Shown piece after piece: positions 6,832 through 15,001 of a stretch of 25,589 nucleotides of DNA. The position numbers and the translations under genes are program-made. A model generated the notes under the pieces. That model did not search any database, was not told the DNA's origin, and saw nothing but the letters and a program-made list of their open reading frames with translations. Origin of the DNA: an uncultured Oscillibacter sp. GTDB taxonomy: Bacteria > Bacillota > Clostridia > Oscillospirales > Oscillospiraceae. The stretch is from the NCBI GenBank assembly GCA_900551885.1, contig URXS01000019.1, positions 1 through 25,589 of the forward strand, in the 5' to 3' direction. How positions within the stretch are numbered: the stretch's first letter is position 1; every line of letters begins with the position of its first letter.

Positions 6832-7767
6832 ATGGGCAAACGGATCGTCATCGCCCTGGGCGGCAACGCCCTGGGCAACAATTTGCCGGAGCAGATGGCC
6901 GCCGTGAAGCACACGGCCAAGGCCATCGCCGACCTGATCGAAGAGGGCCACGAAGTTGTGGTGGCCCACGGCAACGGGCCCCAGGTGGGCATGATCAACA
7001 TCGCCATGACCACCCTCTCCCGTGAGGACAAAAATCACCCCATCGCCCCCATGTCCGTGTGCACGGCCATGAGCCAGGGCTATATCGGCTACGACCTGCA
7101 GAACTCCCTGCGGGAGGAACTGCTGGACCGGGGCATTCACAAGCCGGTGGCCACCATTTTGACCCAGGTGGAGGTGGACCCGAAGGATCCCGCCTTCCAG
7201 AACCCCACCAAGCCCATCGGTACCTTCATGACCGAGGAGGAGGCTGAGGAAATGCGCCGTCGCGGCAACGCCGTGATGGAGGACGCCGGCCGTGGCTGGC
7301 GTCGCTGCGTGGCCTCTCCCAAGCCCAAGTCCATCATTGAGATCGACACCATCCGGGCTCTGGTGGACGCTGGCCAGGTGGCCGTGGCCTGCGGTGGCGG
7401 CGGCATCCCGGTCTACTACACCGAGGGCAACCACCTCAAGGGCGCTGGCGCCGTCATCGACAAGGACTTTGCCTCCGAGCTGCTGGCCGAGTCCCTGGAT
7501 GCAGACGCGCTGATCATCCTGACCGCTGTGGAGAAGGTCGCCGTGAACTTCGGCAAGCCCGACCAGCAGTGGCTGGACCACCTGACCCCGGAGGAAGCCC
7601 GCAAGTATGAGGCGGAGGGCCAGTTCGCCCCCGGCTCCATGCTGCCCAAGGTCCAGGCCGCCGTGAAATTCGCCGAATCGAAACCCGGCCGCACGGCCCT
7701 GATCACCCTTTTGGAGAAAGCCAAGGATGGCATTGCCGGCCGCACTGGTACCTCCATCTCCCAGTGA
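6832..7767 (+). CDS. arcC: Carbamate kinase
   Basis: The 311-aa amino-acid-kinase-fold enzyme transfers phosphate from carbamoyl phosphate to ADP, giving ATP, CO2 and ammonia. Visible motifs are the N-terminal ALGGNALG (nucleotide/phosphate loop, about 8-15), AHGNGPQVG (45-53), and CGGGGIPVYY followed by the AVIDKD segment. Length is normal for the family (about 310 aa). I chose ATG 6832 (MGKRIVIALGG) because homologues begin there and AAAAGGGG lies upstream; an in-frame ATG at 6760 would add 24 residues encoded partly by the hairpin. With YgeW it forms the energy-conserving end of the pathway. A strong terminator follows. Confidence 0.95.
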   Translation: MGKRIVIALGGNALGNNLPEQMAAVKHTAKAIADLIEEGHEVVVAHGNGPQVGMINIAMTTLSREDKNHPIAPMSVCTAMSQGYIGYDLQNSLREELLDRGIHKPVATILTQVEVDPKDPAFQNPTKPIGTFMTEEEAEEMRRRGNAVMEDAGRGWRRCVASPKPKSIIEIDTIRALVDAGQVAVACGGGGIPVYYTEGNHLKGAGAVIDKDFASELLAESLDADALIILTAVEKVAVNFGKPDQQWLDHLTPEEARKYEAEGQFAPGSMLPKVQAAVKFAESKPGRTALITLLEKAKDGIAGRTGTSISQ

Positions 7768-7814
7768 CCGTTTTCCGCTCCTTGGCGGAAAAGGTCGATC
7801 TGTTGATTTTTCAC

Positions 7815-7847
7815 AAGGAGAGCGGATTTTCCGCTCTCCTTTTTTTA
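7815..7847 (+). terminator. Rho-independent terminator after arcC
   Basis: A 12-bp perfect stem (AAGGAGAGCGGA / TCCGCTCTCCTT) with a TTT loop is followed by a run of seven or more T. A second small repeat, TTTTCCGC / GCGGAAAA at 7771-7792, lies just before it. It ends the ygeY-ygeW-arcC unit. Confidence 0.92.
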
Positions 7848-7941
7848 TTTTCGTTCATATTAATTGTTTATATTTCACAAAGGTTGACCTATATGAGTCG
7901 TTTTTTTATGGTCCTTCCAACGAGGAAAAGCAAAAAATTAG

Positions 7942-7970
7942 TTGAATTTTTTGCCGGGAACTTGTATGAT
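7942..7970 (+). promoter_or_regulatory. Sigma-A promoter for the BMP transporter operon
   Basis: TTGAAT (7942-7947), a 17-base spacer and TATGAT (7965-7970) lie about 55 bases before the ribosome binding site of the lipoprotein gene. This gives the transporter its own transcription start after the arcC terminator. The leader contains a short AGGTC/GACCT hairpin only; I do not recognise a riboswitch in it. Confidence 0.7.
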
Positions 7971-8039
7971 GGCATTAGACAAGGTCATCCCTGTGAGACC
8001 TGCCAACCTGTTCCAACTATTTTGAAGGAGGAAAACAGA

Positions 8040-9278
8040 ATGAAGAAGTTTCTTGCGCTGCTCCTCTCCCTGGTCATGGCTCTGAGCCTGGCCGCCTGCG
8101 GAGGGGACGACACCCAGACTGAAGACACCACCGATGACACCGCTACCGAGGACACAGGAGCCGCCGCCAGTGACATCAAGGTCGGCTTCATCTTCCTGCA
8201 CGATGAAAACTCCACCTATGACCTGAACTTCATCAACGGCGCCAAGGCTGCCTGCGAGGCTCTGGGCATCACCGACTACGTGCTCAAGACCAACGTGCCC
8301 GAGGGCCAGGAGTGCTATGACACCGCCGCCGAGCTGGCGGACGACGGCTGCGACATCATCTTCGCCGACAGCTTCGGTCATGAGGACTTCATGATCCAGG
8401 CCGCCAAGGAGTTCCCCGATGTCCAGTTCTGCCACTCCACCGGCACCAAGGCCCACACCGAGGGCCTGGACAACTACCACAACGCTTTTGCCTCCATCTA
8501 TGAGGGCCGTTACCTGGCCGGTATTGCCGCTGGCATGAAGCTCAACGACATGATCGCCAACGGTGAGATCACTGAGGATCAGGCCAAGATCGGCTATGTC
8601 GGCGCTTTCACCTACGCCGAGGTGGTCTCCGGCTACACTTCCTTCTTCCTGGGCGCCCGCTCTGTCTGCCCCTCCGCCACTATGGAAGTGACCTTCACCG
8701 GTTCCTGGTACGACGAGACCGCTGAGAAGGAAGGCGCACAGAAGCTCATCAACAACGGCTGCACCCTGATCAGCCAGCACGCCGACTCCATGGGCGCTCC
8801 TACCGCCTGCGAGCTGGCCGGCGTTCCCAACGTCTCCTACAACGGCTCCACCATCAGCGCCTGCCCCAACACCTATATCATCTCCTCCCGCATCGACTGG
8901 GAGCCCTACTATGAGTATGCCATTTCCGCTGTGATGAACGGCGAGAGCATCGACGCCGACTGGACCGGCACCCTGTCCACCGGTTCTGTGGTCCTCACCG
9001 ACCTGAACACCGACGTGGCGGCCGAGGGCACCCAGGAGGCCATCGACGAGGCTATGGCCGCTCTGGAGGCCGGCACTCTGCATGTGTTCGACACCTCCAC
9101 CTTCACCGTGGGCGGCGAGACCCTCACCAGCTACATGGCCGACGTGGACACCGACGCTGATTACACCCCCGATACCGAGGTCATTTCCGACGGTTATTTC
9201 CACGAGTCCGAGTATCGTTCCGCTCCCTATTTCGATCTGCGGATCGACGGCATCACCCTGCTGGACGAGGCCTACTAA
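8040..9278 (+). CDS. BMP/PnrA-family substrate-binding lipoprotein
   Basis: The 412-aa protein starts with a lipoprotein signal peptide: KK at 2-3, a hydrophobic stretch 4-19, and lipobox LAAC with the lipidated Cys at residue 20. An acidic Asp/Thr/Glu-rich linker of about 25 residues follows. The mature domain (KVGFIFLHDENSTYDLNFIN..., DIIFADSFGHEDFM, IGYVGAF) is of the Bmp type (PnrA, TmpC), which bind purine nucleosides and related compounds outside the membrane. ATG 8040 has AAGGAGG nine bases upstream. ABC ATPase and two permease genes follow. The terminator right after this gene fits the usual excess of binding protein over the membrane components. The ligand is not readable from sequence; context suggests a purine- or carbamoyl-containing metabolite. 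Confidence 0.88.
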   Translation: MKKFLALLLSLVMALSLAACGGDDTQTEDTTDDTATEDTGAAASDIKVGFIFLHDENSTYDLNFINGAKAACEALGITDYVLKTNVPEGQECYDTAAELADDGCDIIFADSFGHEDFMIQAAKEFPDVQFCHSTGTKAHTEGLDNYHNAFASIYEGRYLAGIAAGMKLNDMIANGEITEDQAKIGYVGAFTYAEVVSGYTSFFLGARSVCPSATMEVTFTGSWYDETAEKEGAQKLINNGCTLISQHADSMGAPTACELAGVPNVSYNGSTISACPNTYIISSRIDWEPYYEYAISAVMNGESIDADWTGTLSTGSVVLTDLNTDVAAEGTQEAIDEAMAALEAGTLHVFDTSTFTVGGETLTSYMADVDTDADYTPDTEVISDGYFHESEYRSAPYFDLRIDGITLLDEAY

Positions 9279-9324
9279 GCTCTCTTGGAGCTGCCCCGGT
9301 CCTCTCTGGGACGCAAATAACCCT

Positions 9325-9362
9325 GCCCCTGTCCGACCACTGCGGCCGGACAGGGGCCTTTT
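9325..9362 (+). terminator. Terminator between binding protein and ABC ATPase
   Basis: An 11-bp stem (GCCCCTGTCCG / CGGACAGGGGC) is followed by CTTTTC. It lies 46 bases after the lipoprotein stop, within the transporter operon. Partial read-through would give high binding-protein expression and lower expression of the membrane parts; a separate promoter lies downstream. Confidence 0.8.
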
Positions 9363-9393
9363 CAAAAGGTGTCCCTCCAGGTCGGGAATTTGA

Positions 9394-9422
9394 TTTACAT
9401 CGTACGACAAATATGCTAAAAT
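9394..9422 (+). promoter_or_regulatory. Promoter before the ABC ATPase gene
   Basis: TTTACA (9394-9399), a 17-base spacer and TAAAAT (9417-9422) lie downstream of the internal terminator, about 70 bases before the ATPase start. It could express ATPase and permeases independently of the lipoprotein. Confidence 0.6.
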
Positions 9423-9495
9423 AAAATTGTTATTTATCCCCTATTTTGCCCATATCCGGGGAGAGGGGTCTTTGCCGCTCTTCCACAGAGAAAGG

Positions 9496-11067
9496 ATGAC
9501 AGCCTTGGAAACTGTTAGGAACGCCATCAGAATGGAGCACATCACCAAGCGCTTCGGAAACGTCGTGGCCAACCATGACATCAACCTGGAGCTGCACAAG
9601 GGTGAGATCCTCTCGCTTTTAGGAGAAAACGGAAGCGGCAAGACCACCTTGATGAACATGCTCTCCGGTATCTATTACTCCGACGAAGGCCAGATCTACG
9701 TCAACGACCAGCCCGTGACCATCTCCTCTCCCAAGGACGCCTTTGACCTGGGCATCGGCATGATCCATCAGCACTTCAAGCTGGTGGACGTGTTCACCGC
9801 CACGGAAAACATCGTCCTGGGCCTGCATGAGCCGGGCAAGCTGGACCTGAAAAAGGCCAGCCAGAAAATTACGGAGATCTGTGAGCGCTATGGGTTCGAG
9901 ATCGACCTGAACCGCAAGATCTATGAGATGTCCGTTTCCCAAAAGCAGACGGTGGAGATCGTGAAGGTCCTCTACCGGGGAGCTGATATCCTGATCCTGG
10001 ACGAACCCACCGCTGTGCTGACCCCGCAGGAGACTGACAAGCTCTTCACCGTCATGCGCAACATGAAGGCCGATGGAAAATCCCTGATCATCATCACCCA
10101 CAAGCTCCATGAGGTGCTGGAGGTATCTGACCGGGTGGCGGTACTGCGCAAGGGCGAGTATGTGGGGGATGTGGCCACCAAGGACGCCAACCAGCAGTCT
10201 CTGACGGACATGATGGTCGGGCACTCCGTCAGCCTGAACATCAACCGTCCGGAGCCTGTGAACGTCCGTCCCCGTCTGGAGGTCAAGGGCCTGACGGTCT
10301 ATGACGAACTGGGCGTCAAGCGTCTGAGTGATGTGAGCTTCACCGCCAACGCCGGAGAGATCCTTGGGATCGCCGGCATCGCCGGCTCCGGCCAGCGGGA
10401 GCTGCTGGAGGCCATCTCCGGCCTCTATCCCATCTCCTCGGGCAGTATTCTCTTCCATCCTGAATCGGAAGAGGAGAAATCTCCCGAGGATCGGAAGTCT
10501 CGGGAGCTGGTGGGCCTGGACCCCATGGCGATCCGAAAGTGCGGCGTCTCCATGGCCTTTGTGCCAGAGGACCGTCTGGGCATGGGCCTGGTGGGCTCCA
10601 TGGGCATGACCGGCAACATGATGCTGCGTTCCTGGCGCAAGGGCAAGGGCGTTTTCCTGAACCGGCGGGAACCGGAAGCCCTGGCCAATCGAATCTGGAA
10701 AGAGCTGGACGTGGTCACCCCCAGTACCTCCTTCCCTGTCCGGCGGATGTCCGGCGGCAATGTACAGAAGGTACTGGTGGGCCGCGAGATCGCCCAGGAC
10801 CCTGCCGTGCTGATGACGGCTTACGCCGTCCGGGGCCTGGATATCAACACGTCCTATACCATATACAATCTGCTGACGGAAGAAAAGATGAAGGGTGTGG
10901 CCGTGGTCTACGTGGGCGAAGATCTGGATGTGCTGCTGGAGCTGTGTGACCGGATCCTGGTGCTCTGCAGTGGCCAGGTCTCCGGCATCGTAGACGCCCG
11001 CACCACCGATAAGCGGCAGGTTGGTACTCTGATGACCCGTGTGGGAGGAGGCAGTGCAGATGAATAA
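9496..11067 (+). CDS. BMP-type ABC transporter ATPase (two nucleotide-binding domains)
   Basis: The protein is about 523 aa with tandem ATPase domains, as in the YufO/RbsA/MglA group. Domain 1 has a good Walker A (GENGSGKTT, 43-51), a family-variant signature (MSVSQKQ, about 145-151) and Walker B ILILDE (165-170). Domain 2 has a degenerate Walker A (GIAGSGQRE, 294-302, without Lys), an intact SGGN signature (419-422) and a degenerate Walker B (VLMTAYAVRGLD). Asymmetry of this sort is normal for the family. It powers the permeases encoded next, with which it overlaps by 8 bases. The start is uncertain: ATG 9496 has its purine-rich site almost adjacent, while TTG 9505 lies 8 bases after AAAGGA. 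The conserved domain begins at MEHITKRFGN (9532) in either case. Confidence 0.9.
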   Translation: MTALETVRNAIRMEHITKRFGNVVANHDINLELHKGEILSLLGENGSGKTTLMNMLSGIYYSDEGQIYVNDQPVTISSPKDAFDLGIGMIHQHFKLVDVFTATENIVLGLHEPGKLDLKKASQKITEICERYGFEIDLNRKIYEMSVSQKQTVEIVKVLYRGADILILDEPTAVLTPQETDKLFTVMRNMKADGKSLIIITHKLHEVLEVSDRVAVLRKGEYVGDVATKDANQQSLTDMMVGHSVSLNINRPEPVNVRPRLEVKGLTVYDELGVKRLSDVSFTANAGEILGIAGIAGSGQRELLEAISGLYPISSGSILFHPESEEEKSPEDRKSRELVGLDPMAIRKCGVSMAFVPEDRLGMGLVGSMGMTGNMMLRSWRKGKGVFLNRREPEALANRIWKELDVVTPSTSFPVRRMSGGNVQKVLVGREIAQDPAVLMTAYAVRGLDINTSYTIYNLLTEEKMKGVAVVYVGEDLDVLLELCDRILVLCSGQVSGIVDARTTDKRQVGTLMTRVGGGSADE

Positions 11068-12142
11068 GCGGATTCATATTTCCAAGCGTACGGAGCTGCC
11101 CTGGTACAAATCCTGGGCTATCCGGGGCATCGCCATTCTCCTGGCGCTGGTCACCTGCGCAGTGGTCACCATGCTGATGACCGGTGAAAATCCCATCAGC
11201 ATTTACGCCACGATTTTCTACGGGGCTTTCGGCACGGCCCGCCGTTCCTGGGTCACGGTCCAGGATCTGGCGATCCTGTTGGGCATCTCCCTGGCGGTGA
11301 CGCCTGCCTTCAAGATGCGCTTTTGGAACATCGGCGCCGAGGGCCAGGTCCTGATCGGAGGTCTCGCTACCGCCGCCTGCATGATCTGTTTGGCGGATAA
11401 GCTCTCCAACGGCATGGTCATCCTCTGCATGATCCTGGCCAGCATCCTGGCAGGCGCTGTCTGGGGTTTCCTGCCTGCCTTCTTCAAGGCCAAGTGGAAT
11501 ACCAATGAGACACTGTTCACACTGATGATGAACTACATCGCCACCCAGTTGGCCGCCTACTTCATCATCGTATGGGAGGTACCCAAGGGTTCCGGCAAGA
11601 TCGGCATCATCAACCAAAGCACGGAGACCGGCTGGTTGCCCCAGATCGGAAACCAGTACCTGCTGAGCATTGTTGTGGTGGCGATTCTCACCGGCGTCAT
11701 GTACATCTATCTCAATAACAGCAAGCACGGCTATGAGATCGCTGTGGTGGGCGAAAGTCAGCGCACCGCCAGCTACGCGGGCATCAAGGTGGAGCGGGTC
11801 ATTATCCGCACCATGGTTCTCTCCGGTGCCATCTGCGGCCTGATGGGGCTGCTGCTGGTGGGCGGTATCAACCACACCCTCACCACCACCGTGGTGGACA
11901 GCCGGGGCTTCACCGCCGTCATGGTCTCCTGGATGGCCAAGTTCAATCCCATCATGATGGTATTCACCAGTCTGCTGTTGGTCTTTCTCAGCCGGGGCGC
12001 CAGCGAGATCTCCAGTACCTTCGGCCTGAACCACTCCTTTGCTGACATCCTTACCGGTATCATCATCTTCTTTATCATCGGCAGTGAGTTCTTCATTACC
12101 TACAAGATCAATCTGCGGAAATCCGCCGAAAAGGAGGTGTGA
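11060..12142 (+). CDS. BMP-type ABC transporter permease (first subunit)
   Basis: The 360-aa polytopic membrane protein is of the BPD_transp_2 family (YufP-like, related to RbsC/BraD permeases). After a basic N-terminus (MNKRIHISKR), about eight to ten hydrophobic segments follow. Conserved pieces include AFKMRFWNIGAEGQ (the NIG(A)EGQ motif of nucleoside permeases), WNTNETLFTLMMNYIA, and the cytoplasmic coupling region ELAVVGES-like EIAVVGESQRTASYAGI, which contacts the ATPase. ATG 11060 is preferred because GGGAGGAGG lies upstream; a GTG at 11039 would place that site inside the gene. The gene overlaps the ATPase gene by 8 bases. Substrate specificity is not shown by sequence alone. Confidence 0.9.
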   Translation: MNKRIHISKRTELPWYKSWAIRGIAILLALVTCAVVTMLMTGENPISIYATIFYGAFGTARRSWVTVQDLAILLGISLAVTPAFKMRFWNIGAEGQVLIGGLATAACMICLADKLSNGMVILCMILASILAGAVWGFLPAFFKAKWNTNETLFTLMMNYIATQLAAYFIIVWEVPKGSGKIGIINQSTETGWLPQIGNQYLLSIVVVAILTGVMYIYLNNSKHGYEIAVVGESQRTASYAGIKVERVIIRTMVLSGAICGLMGLLLVGGINHTLTTTVVDSRGFTAVMVSWMAKFNPIMMVFTSLLLVFLSRGASEISSTFGLNHSFADILTGIIIFFIIGSEFFITYKINLRKSAEKEV

Positions 12143-12145
12143 GGG

Positions 12146-13138
12146 ATGTTTGATCTGGTATCTTTTATCCCCCGGGCCGTCATGCAGGGCATTCCCCTTC
12201 TGTACGGCAGCACTGGCGAGATCCTGACGGAGAAATCCGGCAATCTGAATCTGGGTATTCCCGGCGTCATGTACGTGGGCGGCATCTGTGGCGTCATCGG
12301 CTCTTTCTTCTACGAACAGTCCGTCTCCGCGGCGGACATGAACGCCTTTCTGGCCATTGGCATTCCGATGCTCTGCTCCCTGCTGGGCTCCCTTCTGATG
12401 GGCCTTCTGTACAGCGTACTGACCATCACCCTCCGGGCCAATCAGAACGTCACCGGTCTTGCGCTGACCACCTTCGGCGTGGGCATTGGCAACTTCTTCG
12501 GCGGCTCCCTCATTAAACTCACCAACAGCGAAGTTCCCTCCATCGCCCTTTCCGCCACCAGCGCCTATTTCAGCAAGTCTCTTCCCTTCGCGGAGAGCCT
12601 GGGCTGGTTCGGTCAGGTATTTCTCTCCTACGGGTTCCTGGCTTATCTGGCAGTGATCATCGCCATTGTGGCCTCCTACATCCTCAAGCGCACCCGGGTC
12701 GGTCTTCAGCTCCGGGCGGTGGGTGAAAGTCCCGCCACGGCGGATGCCGCCGGCATCAATGTCACCCGGTATAAGTACATGGCCACCTGCATCGGCAGCA
12801 TGATCGCGGGCCTGGGCGGCCTCTACTATGTGATGGACTATGCCTGCGGTGTCTGGTCCAACAATGCCTTCGGCGACCGTGGCTGGCTGGCCATCGCACT
12901 GGTCATCTTCACGATCTGGCGTCCCAACGTCAGTATCCTGGCCTCCATTCTCTTCGGTGGATTCTACATCCTTTATCTGTACATCCCCTCGGGACTGGAT
13001 TTGTCCGTGAAGGAGCTGTACAAGATGATCCCCTATGTGGTGACGCTGGTGGTGCTGATTGTTGTCTCCATGCGGAAAAAGCGGGAAGATCAGCCCCCCG
13101 CCAGCCTGGGTCTGGCCTATTTCCGGGAGGAGCGTTAG
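12146..13138 (+). CDS. BMP-type ABC transporter permease (second subunit)
   Basis: The 330-aa membrane protein is a BPD_transp_2 permease (YufQ-like). It begins MFDLVSFIPRAVMQGIPLLYGSTGEI, with the TEKSGNLNLGIPG motif (the EK.G.LNLGI.G signature of this permease type), several hydrophobic helices, and the coupling motif LRAVGESPATADAAGI near residue 190. The start follows an AAAAGGAGGTG ribosome binding site and lies 3 bases after the first permease's stop, so the two are translationally coupled and probably form a heterodimer. The operon ends at a strong terminator 59 bases downstream. Confidence 0.9.
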   Translation: MFDLVSFIPRAVMQGIPLLYGSTGEILTEKSGNLNLGIPGVMYVGGICGVIGSFFYEQSVSAADMNAFLAIGIPMLCSLLGSLLMGLLYSVLTITLRANQNVTGLALTTFGVGIGNFFGGSLIKLTNSEVPSIALSATSAYFSKSLPFAESLGWFGQVFLSYGFLAYLAVIIAIVASYILKRTRVGLQLRAVGESPATADAAGINVTRYKYMATCIGSMIAGLGGLYYVMDYACGVWSNNAFGDRGWLAIALVIFTIWRPNVSILASILFGGFYILYLYIPSGLDLSVKELYKMIPYVVTLVVLIVVSMRKKREDQPPASLGLAYFREER

Positions 13139-13196
13139 TTCCCACCGGATGGACATTCCCCTGTTGTTACGATTCTTCCCCCTGTCCTCTGCGCCA

Positions 13197-13223
13197 AAAG
13201 GCCGCCCATTGGGCGGCCTTTTT
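13197..13223 (+). terminator. Rho-independent terminator of the BMP transporter operon
   Basis: An 11-bp perfect stem (AAAGGCCGCCC / GGGCGGCCTTT) with a 3-base loop runs into TTTTT. The remaining 173 bases before the next gene hold its ribosome binding site; I see no convincing promoter there. Confidence 0.92.
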
Positions 13224-13396
13224 CTGTCGATCAACGGCGACAATCTGCTATTTTTAAGTATGCCGGATAAAAAATTGTTTTCAGGGAACTATGCAAAGAA
13301 GATGCCACATTGAAATCGTTCACAAATTCTTTGCGGTTTGTTAACGGATTGAATCGGATTCTGTGCTACCTTAAACAAAAAGGAAGGGGGAACATC

Positions 13397-14086
13397 ATGA
13401 GCCGTCTGCCGGAGCGTGTGGCCGGACCACTGCGGGAACTGCGTTACGCCCTGTGGCTGCCGGTCTATTTGGCTTGCTTCTTCCTCCTGGAGCACTTGAT
13501 CACGGATTCTTATTGGGCCACGCAGCTTCCCCTGGATCACCTGATTCCCTTCTGTCCGCAGTTTGTGGTGTTTTACTGCCTGTGGTATCCTCTGCTGGTG
13601 TCGGTGGGCTTTTATCTGCTGGCCACTGACCGGCCCGGCTTCCACCGGTACATGGCCTTCCTTGCGGTCACTTTTTTTCTCAGTATCCTGATCTGGATTC
13701 TGATTCCCAACGGCCAGGACCTGCGGCCGGACCTGACGGGACGGACAGACTTTTTCTCCCGGTGGGTAGCCTCTCTTTACGCCGTGGACACCAACACCAA
13801 CGTGTTCCCATCCGTCCATGTGGTGGGTTCCATTGGTGCTGCCTGGGCAGTGTGGGACTGTTCCTCCTTGCGGAGGCGCCGGTGGCCCGGCATTGCAGCC
13901 ACAGTGCTGGCCTGTCTGATCTGCCTGTCCACCCTGTTCATCAAACAGCACTCTCTGCTGGATGTGGCAGGTGGCGTGGTCCTGTCGGCCATGGTAGGTG
14001 CGGTGGTGTACCGCCACCAGTTAATCCGGCTTCACCGGCGGGTATGGGCGAATTTAAGGCTCCGGCGGGCCCCGGATGGGGCTTGA
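13397..14086 (+). CDS. PAP2-superfamily membrane phosphatase/phosphotransferase
   Basis: The 229-aa protein has about five or six hydrophobic helices. The PAP2 (type 2 phosphatidic acid phosphatase) active-site motifs are PSVH (138-141) and KQHSLLDVAGG (H185, D189). The initial K/R..R..P motif of classic PAP2 proteins is not obvious, which fits the divergent Aur1/Ipt1-like subgroup (PAP2_3). Such proteins dephosphorylate or transfer lipid phosphates at the membrane. ATG 13397 follows AGGAAGGGGG; an in-frame ATG at 13310 is rejected because it lacks a ribosome binding site and adds a non-conserved segment. The gene is a single unit between terminators, so neighbours give no hint to the substrate. 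Confidence 0.82.
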   Translation: MSRLPERVAGPLRELRYALWLPVYLACFFLLEHLITDSYWATQLPLDHLIPFCPQFVVFYCLWYPLLVSVGFYLLATDRPGFHRYMAFLAVTFFLSILIWILIPNGQDLRPDLTGRTDFFSRWVASLYAVDTNTNVFPSVHVVGSIGAAWAVWDCSSLRRRRWPGIAATVLACLICLSTLFIKQHSLLDVAGGVVLSAMVGAVVYRHQLIRLHRRVWANLRLRRAPDGA

Positions 14087-14105
14087 CGCCGAAGTTGTGA
14101 TAGAA

Positions 14106-14147
14106 AGCGGAGACGGCTGACGTAAGTCAGCCGTCTCCGCTGTTTTT
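14106..14147 (+). terminator. Strong terminator between convergent PAP2 gene and folD
   Basis: A perfect 16-bp stem (14106-14121 with 14126-14141) with a GTAA loop is followed by GTTTTTCTG on the plus strand. On the minus strand the hairpin is followed by TTTCTATC, so it may also help end the folD operon. Confidence 0.9.
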
Positions 14148-14158
14148 CTGTATAGACC

Positions 14159-15001
14159 TTACGCCTCATGGCGCCGGGCTGCGGTGAGAATATTGGCCAT
14201 CAGCATGGCCCGGGTCATGGGACCCACACCGCCAGGGACGGGGGTGATGTAGGATGCCTTCTCCGCCACAGCGGCAAAGTCCACGTCACCGCAGAGCTTA
14301 CCGGCGTCATTGCGGTTCATGGCCACGTCGATGACCACCGCTCCATCCTTTACCATGTCAGCAGTGACCAGACCTACCCGGCCCACGGCGGACACCAGAA
14401 TGTCCGCCTGCCGGGTGATCGCTGCCAGATCCGGCGTCCGGGAGTGACAGATGGTCACGGTACCGTCTGCCTGGGTCAGCAGCATGGCCATAGGCTTACC
14501 CACAATATTGCTGCGGCCCAGCATCACGCACCGCTTCCCTGCCGGAGAAATCCCATACTCCTTCAGCATCTCCATGACTCCGGCAGGCGTGCAGGGCAGA
14601 AACACCGGTGCGCCGATGGACAGCCGCCCCACATTCACCGGATGGAAGCAATCCACATCCTTGTCCGGGTCGATGGCGTTGAGGACCGCCTCCTCATCCA
14701 GGTGCCTGGGCAGGGGAAGTTGACATAAAATTCCGTCCACCGCATCGTCATGGTTGAGCCGCTCCACCAGAGCCATCAGCTCCTCCTGAGTGGTGCTGGC
14801 CTCCAGCTTGTGCTCAAAGCTCAAAAAACCACACTGGGCACAGTCCTTTTCCTTTCCGGTGACATAGACCCGGGAAGCCGGGTCATCTCCCACCAGAATG
14901 ACCGCCAGACCGGGACGGCGTTTCAGTCCCTCCGCCTCTGCCGCGGTCCGGGTCTTGACCTTTTCCGCCAGGACCTTTCCGTCAATGATGGTCGCCGCCA
15001 T
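14159..15001 (-). CDS. folD: Bifunctional methylenetetrahydrofolate dehydrogenase/cyclohydrolase
   Basis: The 280-aa FolD interconverts 5,10-methylene-THF and 10-formyl-THF through an NADP-dependent dehydrogenase and a cyclohydrolase step. Motifs include the catalytic Y46-x3-K50 in YVTGKEK, GILCQLPLPRHLDE, DKDVDCFHP, the nucleotide-site GRSNIVGKPMAMLL, CHSRT, and the C-terminal VPGGVGPMTRAML. Length is typical. The start MAATIIDGK at 15001 matches homologues. The frame stays open far upstream, but that stretch encodes only an Arg/Pro-rich shadow of the lgt tail. It overlaps the end of lgt by 20 bases and is the last gene of a leftward operon. It supplies one-carbon units for purine, thymidylate and formyl-Met synthesis. 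Confidence 0.96.
   Translation of the reverse strand: MAATIIDGKVLAEKVKTRTAAEAEGLKRRPGLAVILVGDDPASRVYVTGKEKDCAQCGFLSFEHKLEASTTQEELMALVERLNHDDAVDGILCQLPLPRHLDEEAVLNAIDPDKDVDCFHPVNVGRLSIGAPVFLPCTPAGVMEMLKEYGISPAGKRCVMLGRSNIVGKPMAMLLTQADGTVTICHSRTPDLAAITRQADILVSAVGRVGLVTADMVKDGAVVIDVAMNRNDAGKLCGDVDFAAVAEKASYITPVPGGVGPMTRAMLMANILTAARRHEA

Noticed and set aside
7971..8035. Possible purine-type riboswitch before the BMP lipoprotein
   Set aside because: Only a short AGGTC/GACCT hairpin is visible; no conserved aptamer core and no leader terminator.
10844..13243. 799-codon minus-strand open frame opposite the two permeases
   Set aside because: It spans two well-supported permease genes and their terminator, is His/Gln/Asp/Gly-rich without domains, and has no ribosome binding site; an antisense artefact.
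13310..13396. Upstream ATG for the PAP2 gene
   Set aside because: There is no ribosome binding site and the added segment is not family-like. ATG 13397 has AGGAAGGGGG before it.
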